64,000 nucleotides of DNA from Gaiellasilicea sp033857955 (GTDB taxonomy: Bacteria > Actinomycetota > Thermoleophilia > Gaiellales > Gaiellaceae). The DNA lies in NCBI GenBank assembly GCA_033857955.1, contig JAWVCW010000022.1:1-64000 (forward strand), written 5' to 3'. Below the pieces are notes generated by a model that saw nothing but the letters and a program-made list of their open reading frames with translations, was not told the origin of the DNA and did no database searches. The stretch's first letter is position 1, and every line of letters starts with the position of its first letter. This document shows, piece by piece, positions 52,755 to 61,543 of the stretch. Made by a program: the position numbers and the translations under genes.

Positions 52755-53804
52755 GTGGTCACGCGTCGGAACGAGCCAGGCATCGCCGAGCTGAGCGCGC
52801 GCACAGCCGAGCTCGAGCGCGAGCGCGAGCTGCTGAATGCGATCGCAAACCACGCGCCAAGCCTCCTCTGCCTCGTCGACGCCGACGGCCGCGTCCGGCC
52901 GGCCGCAACGAACATCGCCTTCGAGCGGACTCTCGGCTACGACCCCAGCGAGACCGGCGGCGACCTCTTCTGGGAGCGATACGTGCCCGTAGACGACGCC
53001 GAGGCCGTACGCGAGGCGATAGCGGAGGCGATCGCAGGCGGCACCGTGGTCGACCGCGACGGGCGCTGGGTGACGAAAGACGGCGGTTTCGTTCACGTCG
53101 CCTGGTCGTGCACGACGCTGCCGATGATCGAGAGCGGCCCGGTCTACCTGATCTGCGGCACGGACATCACGGGGCGAAAGCTGCACGCCGAGGAGGTGCG
53201 GACGTCACGCAGCAGGATCGTCGCGGCCGCCGACGACGCACGGCGGCGCCTCGAGCGCAACCTCCACGACGGCGCGCAGCAGCGGCTCGTCGTGCTGTTG
53301 CTGTCTCTTCGCGCGGCGAAGACGAAGGCCGAGGGCGACGCCGAGCTCGAGCGGCTGCTCGACGGCCTGATCGACGAGCTGACCGGCGCGCTGCAGGACC
53401 TCCGCGAGCTCGCCCGCGGCATCCACCCCGTGGCCTTGACGAAGCGCGGACTCGCCGCGGCGGTCCGGATGGTCGCCGACCGGGCGCCACTGACGGTCGA
53501 GCTCGAGCTCCCGGCCGAGCGGTACACGGAGCCTGTCGAGGCGACTGCGTACTACGTGGTGGCAGAGGCGCTCACGAACGTCGCGAAGTACGCGCAGGCG
53601 TCGAAGGCGACCGTGCGCATCGCAGCCACCGGCGACCACCTCTGCATCGACGTCGAGGATGACGGCGTCGGCGGCGCGGACGCGTCCGGCGGGACGGGGC
53701 TTCGCGGACTCGCCGACCGGCTCGCCGCGCTCGACGGGACGTTCGCGGTCGAGAGCACGCCTGGAAGCGGCACGCGAGTGCACGCCGAGATCCCACTCAG
53801 CTAG
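52755..53804 (+). CDS. PAS-domain sensor kinase, HisKA_3 (NarL/DesK-type)
   Basis: 349 residues from GTG. A short helical start, a PAS domain (about 28-145; LLNAIANHAPSLLCLVDADG to ICGTDITGRK), the dimerisation/phospho-acceptor helix with ERNLHDGAQQRL (His171), then HATPase_c with AEALTNVAKYA, DDGVGGAD and GTGLRGLADRLAALDG. No membrane helix, so a cytosolic signal is expected. No response regulator gene is adjacent: it is an orphan kinase. Four-base overlap with the converging propeller gene. Confidence 0.93.
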   Translation: MVTRRNEPGIAELSARTAELERERELLNAIANHAPSLLCLVDADGRVRPAATNIAFERTLGYDPSETGGDLFWERYVPVDDAEAVREAIAEAIAGGTVVDRDGRWVTKDGGFVHVAWSCTTLPMIESGPVYLICGTDITGRKLHAEEVRTSRSRIVAAADDARRRLERNLHDGAQQRLVVLLLSLRAAKTKAEGDAELERLLDGLIDELTGALQDLRELARGIHPVALTKRGLAAAVRMVADRAPLTVELELPAERYTEPVEATAYYVVAEALTNVAKYAQASKATVRIAATGDHLCIDVEDDGVGGADASGGTGLRGLADRLAALDGTFAVESTPGSGTRVHAEIPLS

Positions 53805-54841
53805 CCCCAGTCCGGCGTCTCTCCGTCCCTCGCGACGAGACGCGGGCGCCCGCGACCGTCGGCGCGCGCGTCGTAGATGTCGAAGAAGTCGACCCAGAGG
53901 ACGCCCTTCGAGTCGGGCGACCAGTCGAGCCAGTCCCAGGTGTGGGTGACGCCGAGCCGGCGGGGCCGGCCACCGTCTGCGTCGGCGACCACGACCGCCC
54001 ACTGCTCCTGACCCGGCGAGTCATTGATGAGGCGGAAGTAGGCGATGCTGTGGCCGTCGGGCGACCACCTCGGCGTCTCGAGGACGCCGCGGGTGCGAAC
54101 GAGCCGGCGCAGCCCCGTTCCGTCCGGAGCGACGACGTAGATGTCGGAGCCGCCGTACGGCGCTCTCTGCCGGAGGAACGCGATCAGGCGGCCGTCCGGC
54201 GACCAGCTCGGCTGCCGGGCGCCGACGCGCCGCGTCCCGCGCAGGGTGCGCTTGGCGCCATCGGCGACGTTCACGATCAGCAACGCGGTCGGATCGAAGG
54301 CGGCGTAGACGAGCCGGCGGCCCTTGGGAGCCCACGCGTAGCGCCCGTCCGTGTCCTGCGTTACGTCGACGTTGGCCTTCACCAGCCGGCGGCGGGCTGT
54401 GCCATCGGAGCGGACGATCCAGAGGTCGGCGCAGACCGGGCCGCCCCTCTCGTCCGGATCGTCGCACTGAAACTCGAGGTAGGCGATCCTGCGACCGTCG
54501 CGCGACCACCTCGGCTCCGTGCCGAACGTCCGCGGCAGGCGCCGCAGCACCTTGCCGCGCGCGTCGCGGATCACGATGCCGGTGATGCTGTCCGACAGCA
54601 ACCGGCGGCCCTCCGGCGACCACTTCGGATCGCTGTCCTCCACTCGGTTCCGGGTCAGGCGGCGGAGGCCGGTGCCGTCGGGCAATACCGAGAACAGCTC
54701 GGACTGAAAGCCCACGTCCCGCGCGAACGCAATCCGCCCGCCAGGCTCCCCAGCAGAACCCACAGCGGAATCGCCAGCGGAATCCCCGCCGGCCGCGAGG
54801 GCGAGGGCCCCCAGCACAACGGCGCACACGCGTTCGTGCAC
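53801..54841 (-). CDS. TolB-like beta-propeller secreted protein
   Basis: 346 residues from GTG. A short signal-like start (VCAVVLGALALAAGG) is followed by repeats of about 45 residues holding SPEGRRLLS, SRDGRRIAYL, APKGRRLVYA, SPDGRLIAFL, SPDGHSIAYF and SPDSKGVLWV, the PD40/WD40-like blades of TolB propellers. It should be outside the membrane and bind a protein or ligand. No tol genes or enzyme motif nearby. Function unknown. Confidence 0.85.
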   Translation of the reverse strand: MHERVCAVVLGALALAAGGDSAGDSAVGSAGEPGGRIAFARDVGFQSELFSVLPDGTGLRRLTRNRVEDSDPKWSPEGRRLLSDSITGIVIRDARGKVLRRLPRTFGTEPRWSRDGRRIAYLEFQCDDPDERGGPVCADLWIVRSDGTARRRLVKANVDVTQDTDGRYAWAPKGRRLVYAAFDPTALLIVNVADGAKRTLRGTRRVGARQPSWSPDGRLIAFLRQRAPYGGSDIYVVAPDGTGLRRLVRTRGVLETPRWSPDGHSIAYFRLINDSPGQEQWAVVVADADGGRPRRLGVTHTWDWLDWSPDSKGVLWVDFFDIYDARADGRGRPRLVARDGETPDWG

Positions 54842-54864
54842 CCGCCGATCATCGCAGAGCGGAT

Positions 54865-56031
54865 CTAGGCCTGCGGGATACGGGCTTCGAGCGCGGCACC
54901 GAGCGCTTCGCGCACCGGCGCCAGCTCGATCCGGTCGAGCACGTCCTGGAAGAAGCCGCGCACGATCATCCTCTCGGCCTCTCCACGCGAGAGCCCGCGG
55001 GCCATGAGGTAGAAGAGCTGCTCGCGATCGACCTGCCCGAGCGTCGCACCGTGCGTGCAGCGCACGTCGTTCGCCAGGATCTCGAGGCCGGGGATCGAGT
55101 CCGCATGCGCCTTCTTGGAGAGGAGCAGATTTCGATTCTCCTGATAGGCGTTCGTCTTCTGCGCGTCCTCCTCGACGCGGATCATTCCGCGCCAGACCGC
55201 GCTCGACTCGTCATGGAGCGCGCCCTTGAAGGCGAAGTCGCTCGTCGTATTCGGGGCGATGTGCTCCTGGAAGGTGTCGTAGTCGAGGTGCTGGTTGCCG
55301 TCCGCGAAGTACGCGCCGGTCACGCGTGAGGTCGCGCCCTGGCCGGCGAGGTCGTTCTGGATCCGGATCTTGCCCTTCTTGGAGCCGAAGCCGGCCGCAA
55401 CCCAGTCGAGCTCGGCATCGCGCTCGACGCGCGCGTGGTGCGTCCCGAAGTGCCAGGTCTCCCGCGAGACGTTCTGCACCGAGACGTACTCGACCCGGGC
55501 GCCGTCGGCGACGAAGATCTCGACAGCCGCGTTCACGTAACCGGCGAGCTCGGGCGTCGTCGACGCATATTCCTCGATCACCGAGAAGCGGCTGCCCGGC
55601 TCCGCGACGATCAGCAGCCGCCAGAAGAGCGAGCCGCCTTCGACCGAGTTGACGACCCGGATCATCAGCGGCTGCTCGAGCACGATGTCCTTCGGGACCT
55701 GCACGAGCAAGCCGTGCTTCCACTCGGCCGCGTTGTGGGCCGCGAACTTCTCGTCGGAGCCGACCAGCTCGCCGAGCCGCGGGTGATCCTCGAGCGGCTC
55801 GAAGCGGATCCCTTCCGGAGCCCGGTCGATCTCCAACCCAGTCTCCGAGACACGGACGACGCCAGCCGCCTCGAGCTCGAGCAGTGCCGGCGCGGCGGCG
55901 ACCTCGGTCGCGCCGTTCGCCGAGAAGCTCTCCGGGTCGAACCCCTTCAGGTCGGTGAAGCGCCACGACTCGTCGCTCGTCGTGGGCAGCGGCAGCGCGC
56001 GGTAGCGCTCGAGCAGGTCGGTGCGCGTCAT
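54865..56031 (-). CDS. sufD: SufD, Fe-S cluster scaffold subunit
   Basis: 388 residues. The SufBD core is a right-handed beta-helix with IRVVNSVEGGSLFWRLLIV, VEYVSVQNVSRETWHFGTHHARVE, and the conserved SRVTGAYFADGNQHLDYDT and CTHGATLGQVDREQLFYLMARGLSR near the end. SufD lacks the full SufB set of cysteines and forms the SufBC2D scaffold with SufB and SufC. It is the last gene of the second suf block and lies 4 nt after the VOC gene. Confidence 0.94.
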   Translation of the reverse strand: MTRTDLLERYRALPLPTTSDESWRFTDLKGFDPESFSANGATEVAAAPALLELEAAGVVRVSETGLEIDRAPEGIRFEPLEDHPRLGELVGSDEKFAAHNAAEWKHGLLVQVPKDIVLEQPLMIRVVNSVEGGSLFWRLLIVAEPGSRFSVIEEYASTTPELAGYVNAAVEIFVADGARVEYVSVQNVSRETWHFGTHHARVERDAELDWVAAGFGSKKGKIRIQNDLAGQGATSRVTGAYFADGNQHLDYDTFQEHIAPNTTSDFAFKGALHDESSAVWRGMIRVEEDAQKTNAYQENRNLLLSKKAHADSIPGLEILANDVRCTHGATLGQVDREQLFYLMARGLSRGEAERMIVRGFFQDVLDRIELAPVREALGAALEARIPQA

Positions 56032-56035
56032 CGGA

Positions 56036-56425
56036 CTACGGGGTCGTGCCGTCGGCGTATGGCGCGTAGCGGCTGTGGAGCATCAGGTTGTTCCCGTCCG
56101 GATCCGAGAACCCGGCGATGTGGCAGACGCCCGAGTCGATCGTGTCCATCTGGAACTGCACGCCGGCGTCCTCGAGCTTCCGCCGCGCCTCGCCCACGTC
56201 CGCAACGCGGAGCGCGATCGGGCCGCTGTTCGGCGTGAACTCGCTCGTGCCCATGAACTCGTGCGGCAGCAGGGCGATTGTCAGGTTGCCGGTCTCGAAC
56301 TCGATCCACGGGTCGGACGAGTTCGGGTTCCGCTCGAGCCCGAGCGTCTCGCCGTAGAACTGGGCGGCCCGCTCGCGGTCTCGTGTGGGAACACAGACGA
56401 AGTCGACGCGCTGGGCGTCGATCAC
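56036..56425 (-). CDS. VOC/glyoxalase-fold protein inside the suf operon
   Basis: 129 residues from GTG. VDFVCVPTRDRERAAQFYGETLGL begins the vicinal-oxygen-chelate fold; SGPIALRVADVGEARRKLEDAGVQF and CHIAGFSDPDGNNLMLHSRYAP follow, giving possible metal ligands His and Glu/Asp positions only in part. Such proteins are lyases, dioxygenases or resistance proteins; no substrate is evident. GTGA overlap with sufB and a 4-nt gap to sufD place it firmly in the operon, a position not usual for suf genes. Confidence 0.82.
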   Translation of the reverse strand: MIDAQRVDFVCVPTRDRERAAQFYGETLGLERNPNSSDPWIEFETGNLTIALLPHEFMGTSEFTPNSGPIALRVADVGEARRKLEDAGVQFQMDTIDSGVCHIAGFSDPDGNNLMLHSRYAPYADGTTP

Positions 56426-57843
56426 CCTACCGACCCCTCCATCTGGAGCTGGATCAGTCTGTTCAGCTCGACGGCGTACTCGAGCGGGAGCTCCTTGGTG
56501 ATCGGCTCGACGAAGCCCGACACGATCATCGCGCTCGCCTCGGACTCGGAGAGCCCGCGCGACATGAGGTAGAAGAGCTGCTCCTCGCCGATCTTCGAGA
56601 CGGTCGCTTCGTGCCCGAGGTCGACGTCGTTCTCGTCGACGCGGATGTACGGATAGGTGTCCGAGCGCGACTCGTCGTCGAGGATGAGCGCGTCGCAGAC
56701 GACCTTGGACTTCGCGCCGACGGCGCCCTTCGCGACCTCGAGCAGGCCGCGGTAGCCGGCGCGGCCGCCGTTCTTCGAGATCGACTTCGACGTGATCACG
56801 GACGTCGTCTTGGGAGCAACGTGGACGACCTTGCCGCCCGCGTCCTGGTGCTGGCCCTTGCCGGCGAACGCGATCGAAAGCACCTCGCCGTGAGCTCTTT
56901 CGCCCATCAGCCAGATCGCGGGGTACTTCATCGTCAGCTTCGAGCCGAGGTTGCCGTCGACCCATTCCATCGTCGCGTCCTCGTAGGCCACGGCACGCTT
57001 GGTGACGAGGTTGAAGACATTGTTCGACCAGTTCTGGATCGTCGTGTAGCGACAGCGTCCGCGCGGCTTGACGATGATCTCGACGACGGCCGAGTGGAGC
57101 GAGTCCGAGGAGTAGATCGGGGCCGTGCAGCCCTCGACGTAGTGCACGTACGCGTCCTCGTCGACGATGATCAGCGTGCGCTCGAACTGGCCCATGTTCT
57201 CCGCGTTGATGCGGAAGTAGGCCTGGAGCGGCAGCTCGATCCGGACGCCCGGCGGCACGTAGATGAACGAGCCGCCCGACCAGACGGCCGAGTTCAGCGC
57301 CGCGAACTTGTTGTCGTTCTGGGGGATGATCGTCCCCAGGTACTGCTTGACGATGTCCTCGTGCTCGCGCAGGCCGGAGTCCATGTCGAGGAAGAGCACG
57401 CCCTGCGCCTCGAGGTCGGCCTGCAGCTTGTGGTAGACGACCTCCGACTCGTACTGGGCACCGACCCCGGCGAGGTACTTCTTCTCCGCCTCGGGGATGC
57501 CGAGCTTGTCCCAGGTGTCGAGGATGTCGGCCGGCAGGTCCTCCCACTTCGAGGCCTGCTTCTCGGTCGGCTTGATGTAGTAGTAGATGTTGTCGAAGTC
57601 GATCTCGGCGACGTTGCCGCCCCAGGTCGGGAGGGGGCGAGCCAGGAAGTAGTCCAGGCTCTTGTGCCGGAACTTCCGCATCCAGTCGGGCTCCTTCTTG
57701 TGCTCGGAGATCGCCTCGACGAGCTCGTGCGAGAGGCCGCGGCCCGACTTGAAGAAGTAGTTCTCCGCCTCGTCCGAGTTGGAGAAGCCGTACTGATACT
57801 CGGAGCGGATCCCCTTGACGACGTCGGTCTCGGACGTGCTCAC
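56422..57843 (-). CDS. sufB: SufB, Fe-S cluster scaffold subunit
   Basis: 473 residues, full length. YQYGFSNSDEAENYFFKSGRGLSHELV, YYYIKPTEKQASKWEDLP, FIYVPPGVRIELPLQAYFRI, EGCTAPIYSSDSLHSAVVEI and the cysteine region VVCDALILDDESRSDTYPYI are SufB hallmarks. It builds a cluster with SufC and SufD. GTG overlaps the sufC stop by 4 nt and is chosen for that reason; an ATG 30 nt upstream lies within sufC. Confidence 0.96.
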   Translation of the reverse strand: MSTSETDVVKGIRSEYQYGFSNSDEAENYFFKSGRGLSHELVEAISEHKKEPDWMRKFRHKSLDYFLARPLPTWGGNVAEIDFDNIYYYIKPTEKQASKWEDLPADILDTWDKLGIPEAEKKYLAGVGAQYESEVVYHKLQADLEAQGVLFLDMDSGLREHEDIVKQYLGTIIPQNDNKFAALNSAVWSGGSFIYVPPGVRIELPLQAYFRINAENMGQFERTLIIVDEDAYVHYVEGCTAPIYSSDSLHSAVVEIIVKPRGRCRYTTIQNWSNNVFNLVTKRAVAYEDATMEWVDGNLGSKLTMKYPAIWLMGERAHGEVLSIAFAGKGQHQDAGGKVVHVAPKTTSVITSKSISKNGGRAGYRGLLEVAKGAVGAKSKVVCDALILDDESRSDTYPYIRVDENDVDLGHEATVSKIGEEQLFYLMSRGLSESEASAMIVSGFVEPITKELPLEYAVELNRLIQLQMEGSVG

Positions 57844-58619
57844 GCTGCGACCCCCGCTTCCTTCGGCAGCCACGCATCGTACCCCTCGGCCTCGAGGCGC
57901 TGGGCAAGCTCGGGCCCGCCGCTCTCGACGATCTTGCCGCCGACGAAGACGTGCACGTGGTCCGGGGTGACGTAGTTCAGGATGCGCTGGTAGTGGGTGA
58001 TCACGAGCGCGCCCATCTCGGCGCTCACGAGCTCGTTGACACCGTTCGCGACGATGCGCAGAGCGTCGATGTCGAGGCCCGAGTCGGTTTCGTCGAGGAT
58101 CGCGATCTTCGGCTGCAGAAGCGCCATCTGCAGGATCTCGACGCGCTTCTTCTCGCCGCCGGAAAAGCCGTCGTTCAGGTAGCGGGACGCGAGCTCGCGC
58201 GGCACCTTCAGCCGCTCCATCGCGGCGAGGATCTCGGTCCGGAAGTGCTTGACGGCGATCGGATCGTCCTTGCCGCCGTTCTTCGCCTTGCGGATCGCGT
58301 TGATCGCGCTCCGCAGGAAGTTGGTGACCGTGACGCCGGGGATCGCGTGCGGGTACTGGAAGGCGAGGAAGAGACCCTTCTGCGCGCGCTCGTCGGCGCC
58401 GGCGTTGACGATGCTCTCGCCGTCGAGCAGGATCTCGCCCTCGGTGATCTCGTAGGCCGGGTGACCCATGAGGGCGTAGGCCAGAGTGGACTTGCCCGAG
58501 CCGTTCGGGCCCATGATCGCGTGCTTCTCGTTCAGGTCGACGTCGAGGTCGACCCCCGTGACGATCTCGGTTCCGTCTTCGAGCGCGACATGAAGGTTCT
58601 TTATCTCCAGAAAGGCCAA
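57840..58619 (-). CDS. sufC: SufC, ATPase of the SUF complex
   Basis: 259 residues, cytosolic ABC ATPase. Walker A MGPNGSGKSTLAYALMG, signature FSGGEKKRVEILQ, Walker B AILDETDSGLDID. The MGHPAYEITEG segment and the GLFLAFQYPHAIPGV Q-loop are SufC-specific. First gene of the sufC-sufB-VOC-sufD operon. The 5' region (58620-58734) has no clear SufR-like site to my reading. Confidence 0.96.
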   Translation of the reverse strand: MAFLEIKNLHVALEDGTEIVTGVDLDVDLNEKHAIMGPNGSGKSTLAYALMGHPAYEITEGEILLDGESIVNAGADERAQKGLFLAFQYPHAIPGVTVTNFLRSAINAIRKAKNGGKDDPIAVKHFRTEILAAMERLKVPRELASRYLNDGFSGGEKKRVEILQMALLQPKIAILDETDSGLDIDALRIVANGVNELVSAEMGALVITHYQRILNYVTPDHVHVFVGGKIVESGGPELAQRLEAEGYDAWLPKEAGVAA

Positions 58620-58734
58620 GCTTGTGATCCCTCTTTCCCAGGATTAGAGCGGTATTGCGCGCCGCTTCGTGCCCCTATGGTAGCCGATCACGGCAGCCAC
58701 AGCGGGAACGGCCGAGGCGGCTATCGACCCCACC

Positions 58735-59133
58735 TTACCTGGCCGGAGGCGCCTCTCCGGCCAGACGCTCGTCGGGCGCGGGACGTCGCCGAAGTGCCCG
58801 GGTCGCCGGGAATCGTCTCCCACAGGTTGTCGGGCGAGGCGACCGGTTTTGGCCCATCACCGTCGCCGCGAACGTGTCGATCCGGCCGAAGCGCTCGACG
58901 GCCCGCGCGCAGAGGCTCTCCGCGTCGATCTGGCCCGTCGCGTCACCGACGACCGCCAGCCCCTGGCCGCCGGCGGCTTCGAGCTCGCGGACGGCGTTGT
59001 CGAGCGCCTCGGCGTTTGCGCGCGGAGACGACGACGTTCGCGCCGCGGGCGCCGGCGGCGCGCGAACGGCCCGCCCGATCCCGCTCGACGCCCCGGAAAC
59101 GACAATCACCTGCTGTGCGACCCGCCTCTTCAC
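58735..59133 (-). pseudogene. Decayed short-chain dehydrogenase
   Basis: Reading from GTG 59133, the protein opens as a normal SDR (VAQQVIVVSGASSGIGRAV, with the TGxxxGIG-like motif), then a shift occurs: the expected ARAAGARGANVVVSARK sequence continues in another frame, and the first frame returns with AEALDNAVRELEAAGGQGLAVVGDA and VERFGRIDTF. After that the sequence loses SDR character; the NNAG and YxxxK sites are absent. Two frame changes plus loss of the catalytic half indicate a dead gene. Edges are approximate. Confidence 0.7.
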
Positions 59134-59186
59134 CGTCCCAGCCTCCCCGAGGTCGACGCTGCACAAACGGTGGTAAGGTGAGGGTC

Positions 59187-59432
59187 ATGCCCTTCGGAAT
59201 CGGCGTCACCGAGCTCGTCATCCTCCTCGTCGCCCTGCTGATCATCTTCGGCCCGAAGCGCCTGCCCGAGATGGGTCGCTCGCTCGGCAAGGGGATGCGC
59301 GAGTTCAAGGACTCGATCTCGGGCAAGGACGACGATGACGATGCGATACACCATCGGCTCGCGGAGGAGCTCCCGCCCGCCGACGAGCACCCGGTCGCGC
59401 AGCAGCAAGCGCGCGAGCGCGAAGTCTCCTAG
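59187..59432 (+). CDS. tatA: Twin-arginine translocase subunit TatA
   Basis: 81 residues. GVTELVILLVALLIIFGPKRLPEMGRSLGKGMREFKDSI holds the membrane helix, the FGPKRLPE hinge and the amphipathic helix, split here only by naming. The acidic tail DDDDDA follows. TatA forms the pore for folded protein export. The gene is 12 nt before tatC and TAAGGTGAGG precedes its ATG. Confidence 0.93.
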   Translation: MPFGIGVTELVILLVALLIIFGPKRLPEMGRSLGKGMREFKDSISGKDDDDDAIHHRLAEELPPADEHPVAQQQAREREVS

Positions 59433-59444
59433 CCCCGGCGGCGA

Positions 59445-60218
59445 ATGGCACTGAAGCGTCTGCCGCGGCGCCTCGAGCACGGCGAGGAAGCGACGCTCGT
59501 CGAGCACCTCGGTGAGCTGCGTACCCGGCTCCTGATCAGCCTGTTGACGCTGGCGCCGGCGTTCGCGGTGGCTTTCGCGTTCCAGGGGCGGCTGATCAAG
59601 TGGCTGAGCAAGCCCTTGCCCGACGACAAACAGCTGGTCACGCTCGGCGTGATCGAGCCGTTCACGACTGCTGTCAAGGTCAGCCTCGCAGTCGCGGTAG
59701 CCGTGGCGTTGCCGGTCCTGCTCTATCAGCTCTGGGCGTTCCTCGCGCCGGCGATCGAGACGAGCGTCCAGAGGACCGTGGCCGTCTTCGCCACGTTCTC
59801 GACCGTGCTCTTCGCCACCGGCGTCGCGTTCTCGTACTTCGTCGTGATGCCGCGTGCGCTCACCTTCCTGACCAACTTCAACGACGACATCTTCCAGGTC
59901 CAGATCCGGGCGAGCTACTACTTCTCGTTCGTGACGCTGACGATGCTTGCGACCGGGCTCGCCTTCCAGATGCCCATCTTCATCCTGGCACTCGTGCGAC
60001 TGCGCGTCCTCACGGCGGCGAAGCTCCGCCGCAACCGGCGGATGGGGATCGCGGCGATGCTCGTCTTCGCAATCCTCCTCCCCACAGTCGACCCTGTCTC
60101 GCTCGCGTTGGAGTTCTTCCCGCTGCTCTTCCTCTTCGAGCTCTCGATCTGGCTGGCGAGCGTGATGGAGAAGCGCTGGAACCTCGTGGACGAGCCCTCG
60201 CGCTGGGCGGTCGAGTGA
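59445..60218 (+). CDS. tatC: Twin-arginine translocase subunit TatC
   Basis: 257 residues, six membrane segments. HGEEATLVEHLGELRTRLLISL contains the conserved EHLxELRxR Tat signal-binding site; FVVMPRALTFL and PLLFLFELSIWLA are also typical. TatC recognises twin-arginine signal peptides. The gene follows tatA and its stop overlaps the next start by 4 nt. Confidence 0.96.
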   Translation: MALKRLPRRLEHGEEATLVEHLGELRTRLLISLLTLAPAFAVAFAFQGRLIKWLSKPLPDDKQLVTLGVIEPFTTAVKVSLAVAVAVALPVLLYQLWAFLAPAIETSVQRTVAVFATFSTVLFATGVAFSYFVVMPRALTFLTNFNDDIFQVQIRASYYFSFVTLTMLATGLAFQMPIFILALVRLRVLTAAKLRRNRRMGIAAMLVFAILLPTVDPVSLALEFFPLLFLFELSIWLASVMEKRWNLVDEPSRWAVE

Positions 60219-61543
60219 GGGTCATCTCCGCGGACTGGGTGCTCCCCGTCGAGGGAGCGCCGGTCGAGAACGGCGCGGTGGCAATCGAGAACGGGCGCAT
60301 CGCCGCGGTCGGGACGATCGCCGAGCTGGGCGCAGGCGACCACTTCGCCGAGGCGGCGATCCTCCCCGGGATCGTCAACGCCCACTCGCACCTCGAGTAC
60401 GCAGTCTATGCGGGCTTCGGAGACGGGCTCTCGTTTGCACCGTGGCTCGCGAGGCACATCGAGCGGAAGGCGCGCATCGACCGTCCTCAGATGGAGGCGA
60501 TCGCGAGACTCGGCGCCGCGCAGTGCCTCGCATCCGGGATCACGACCGTCGGCGACGCGGCCTTCACCGGAGCGGCCGCGCACGCCTGCGCCGAGCTCGG
60601 CCTGCGCGCGATCGTGTACCTCGAGGTCTTCGGCCGCGACCCGGCCGAGGCGATGAAGCGGTTCGAGGAGAAGGCCGCATACGTCTTCTCCGCCGTCTCC
60701 GATCGTGTCCGGATCGGCGTGTCGCCGCACGCTCCGTACACCTGCTCGACCGAGGTGTACGCGGCCTGCCTGGCACTCGACGTGCCGGTCATGACGCACT
60801 TCAACGAGAGTCAGGACGAGCTCGACTGGCTGGTTCGCGGCGAAGGACCCATGCAGCCGGTCGAGGCGCTGCTCGTCGACCCGGATGGGCAGAGCGGGAT
60901 CCGGCGGCTTGCGGCCGCAGGCCTGCTCGACCCGCGCATCGTCGCGGCGCACTGCGTCAAGGTCGACTCCGAGGAGATCGACCTGCTCGCCCAGCACGAC
61001 GTCGCGGTGGTCCACTGCCCGCGCTCGAACGCGCACCTCGGCTGCGGGATCGCACCGCTGGCCGACCTGCGTGCCGCAGGCCTTCGGGTCGGCATCGGCA
61101 CGGACGGCGTCTCCTCCGTGCCCTCGCACGACGTGTTCGAGGAGCTTCGGGCGGTGATCTCGGCCGCTCGCGCCCACAGCGAGCGCGCCGACGCGCTCTC
61201 CGCGACCGAGGCGCTGGAGCTCGCCACGATCGGCGGCGCACGCGCTCTCGGGCTCGAAGCCGAGATCGGGTCGCTCGTGCCGGGAAAGCGGGCGGACGTG
61301 GCCATCCTGTCCCTCTCCGGCTCGCCGTATCTACCATGGGAGGATCCGGCAGCCGCCGTCGTCTACGGTGGCGCGCCTGAACGCGTCCTGGCTACCCTCG
61401 TCGACGGCGAGGCACGATACGAGAGAGGAGGATTCAAGTGGCACGAGCTGATCGACGCCGCGTCCGCAGCGCGAAGTCGAATGCTGGCTCCGGCGCACGC
61501 CGGCGAGACACCGCCCGCCGTGACAGCGACCTCGCAGCCCTAG
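60215..61543 (+). CDS. Amidohydrolase, deaminase-like
   Basis: 442 residues, metal-dependent TIM barrel. Metal ligands: AHSHLEYAVYAGF (HxH), MTHFNESQDELDW, AAHCVKVDSEE and GIGTDGVSSVPSHD. The layout is that of the MtaD/TrzA/aminofutalosine deaminase group; the NAHSHLEYAVYAGFGDG stretch leads me to suspect aminodeoxyfutalosine deaminase of the futalosine menaquinone route, but no other mqn gene is present to support it. GTG overlaps the tatC stop. Its last 106 nt overlap the next gene in another frame. Confidence 0.82.
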   Translation: MRVISADWVLPVEGAPVENGAVAIENGRIAAVGTIAELGAGDHFAEAAILPGIVNAHSHLEYAVYAGFGDGLSFAPWLARHIERKARIDRPQMEAIARLGAAQCLASGITTVGDAAFTGAAAHACAELGLRAIVYLEVFGRDPAEAMKRFEEKAAYVFSAVSDRVRIGVSPHAPYTCSTEVYAACLALDVPVMTHFNESQDELDWLVRGEGPMQPVEALLVDPDGQSGIRRLAAAGLLDPRIVAAHCVKVDSEEIDLLAQHDVAVVHCPRSNAHLGCGIAPLADLRAAGLRVGIGTDGVSSVPSHDVFEELRAVISAARAHSERADALSATEALELATIGGARALGLEAEIGSLVPGKRADVAILSLSGSPYLPWEDPAAAVVYGGAPERVLATLVDGEARYERGGFKWHELIDAASAARSRMLAPAHAGETPPAVTATSQP

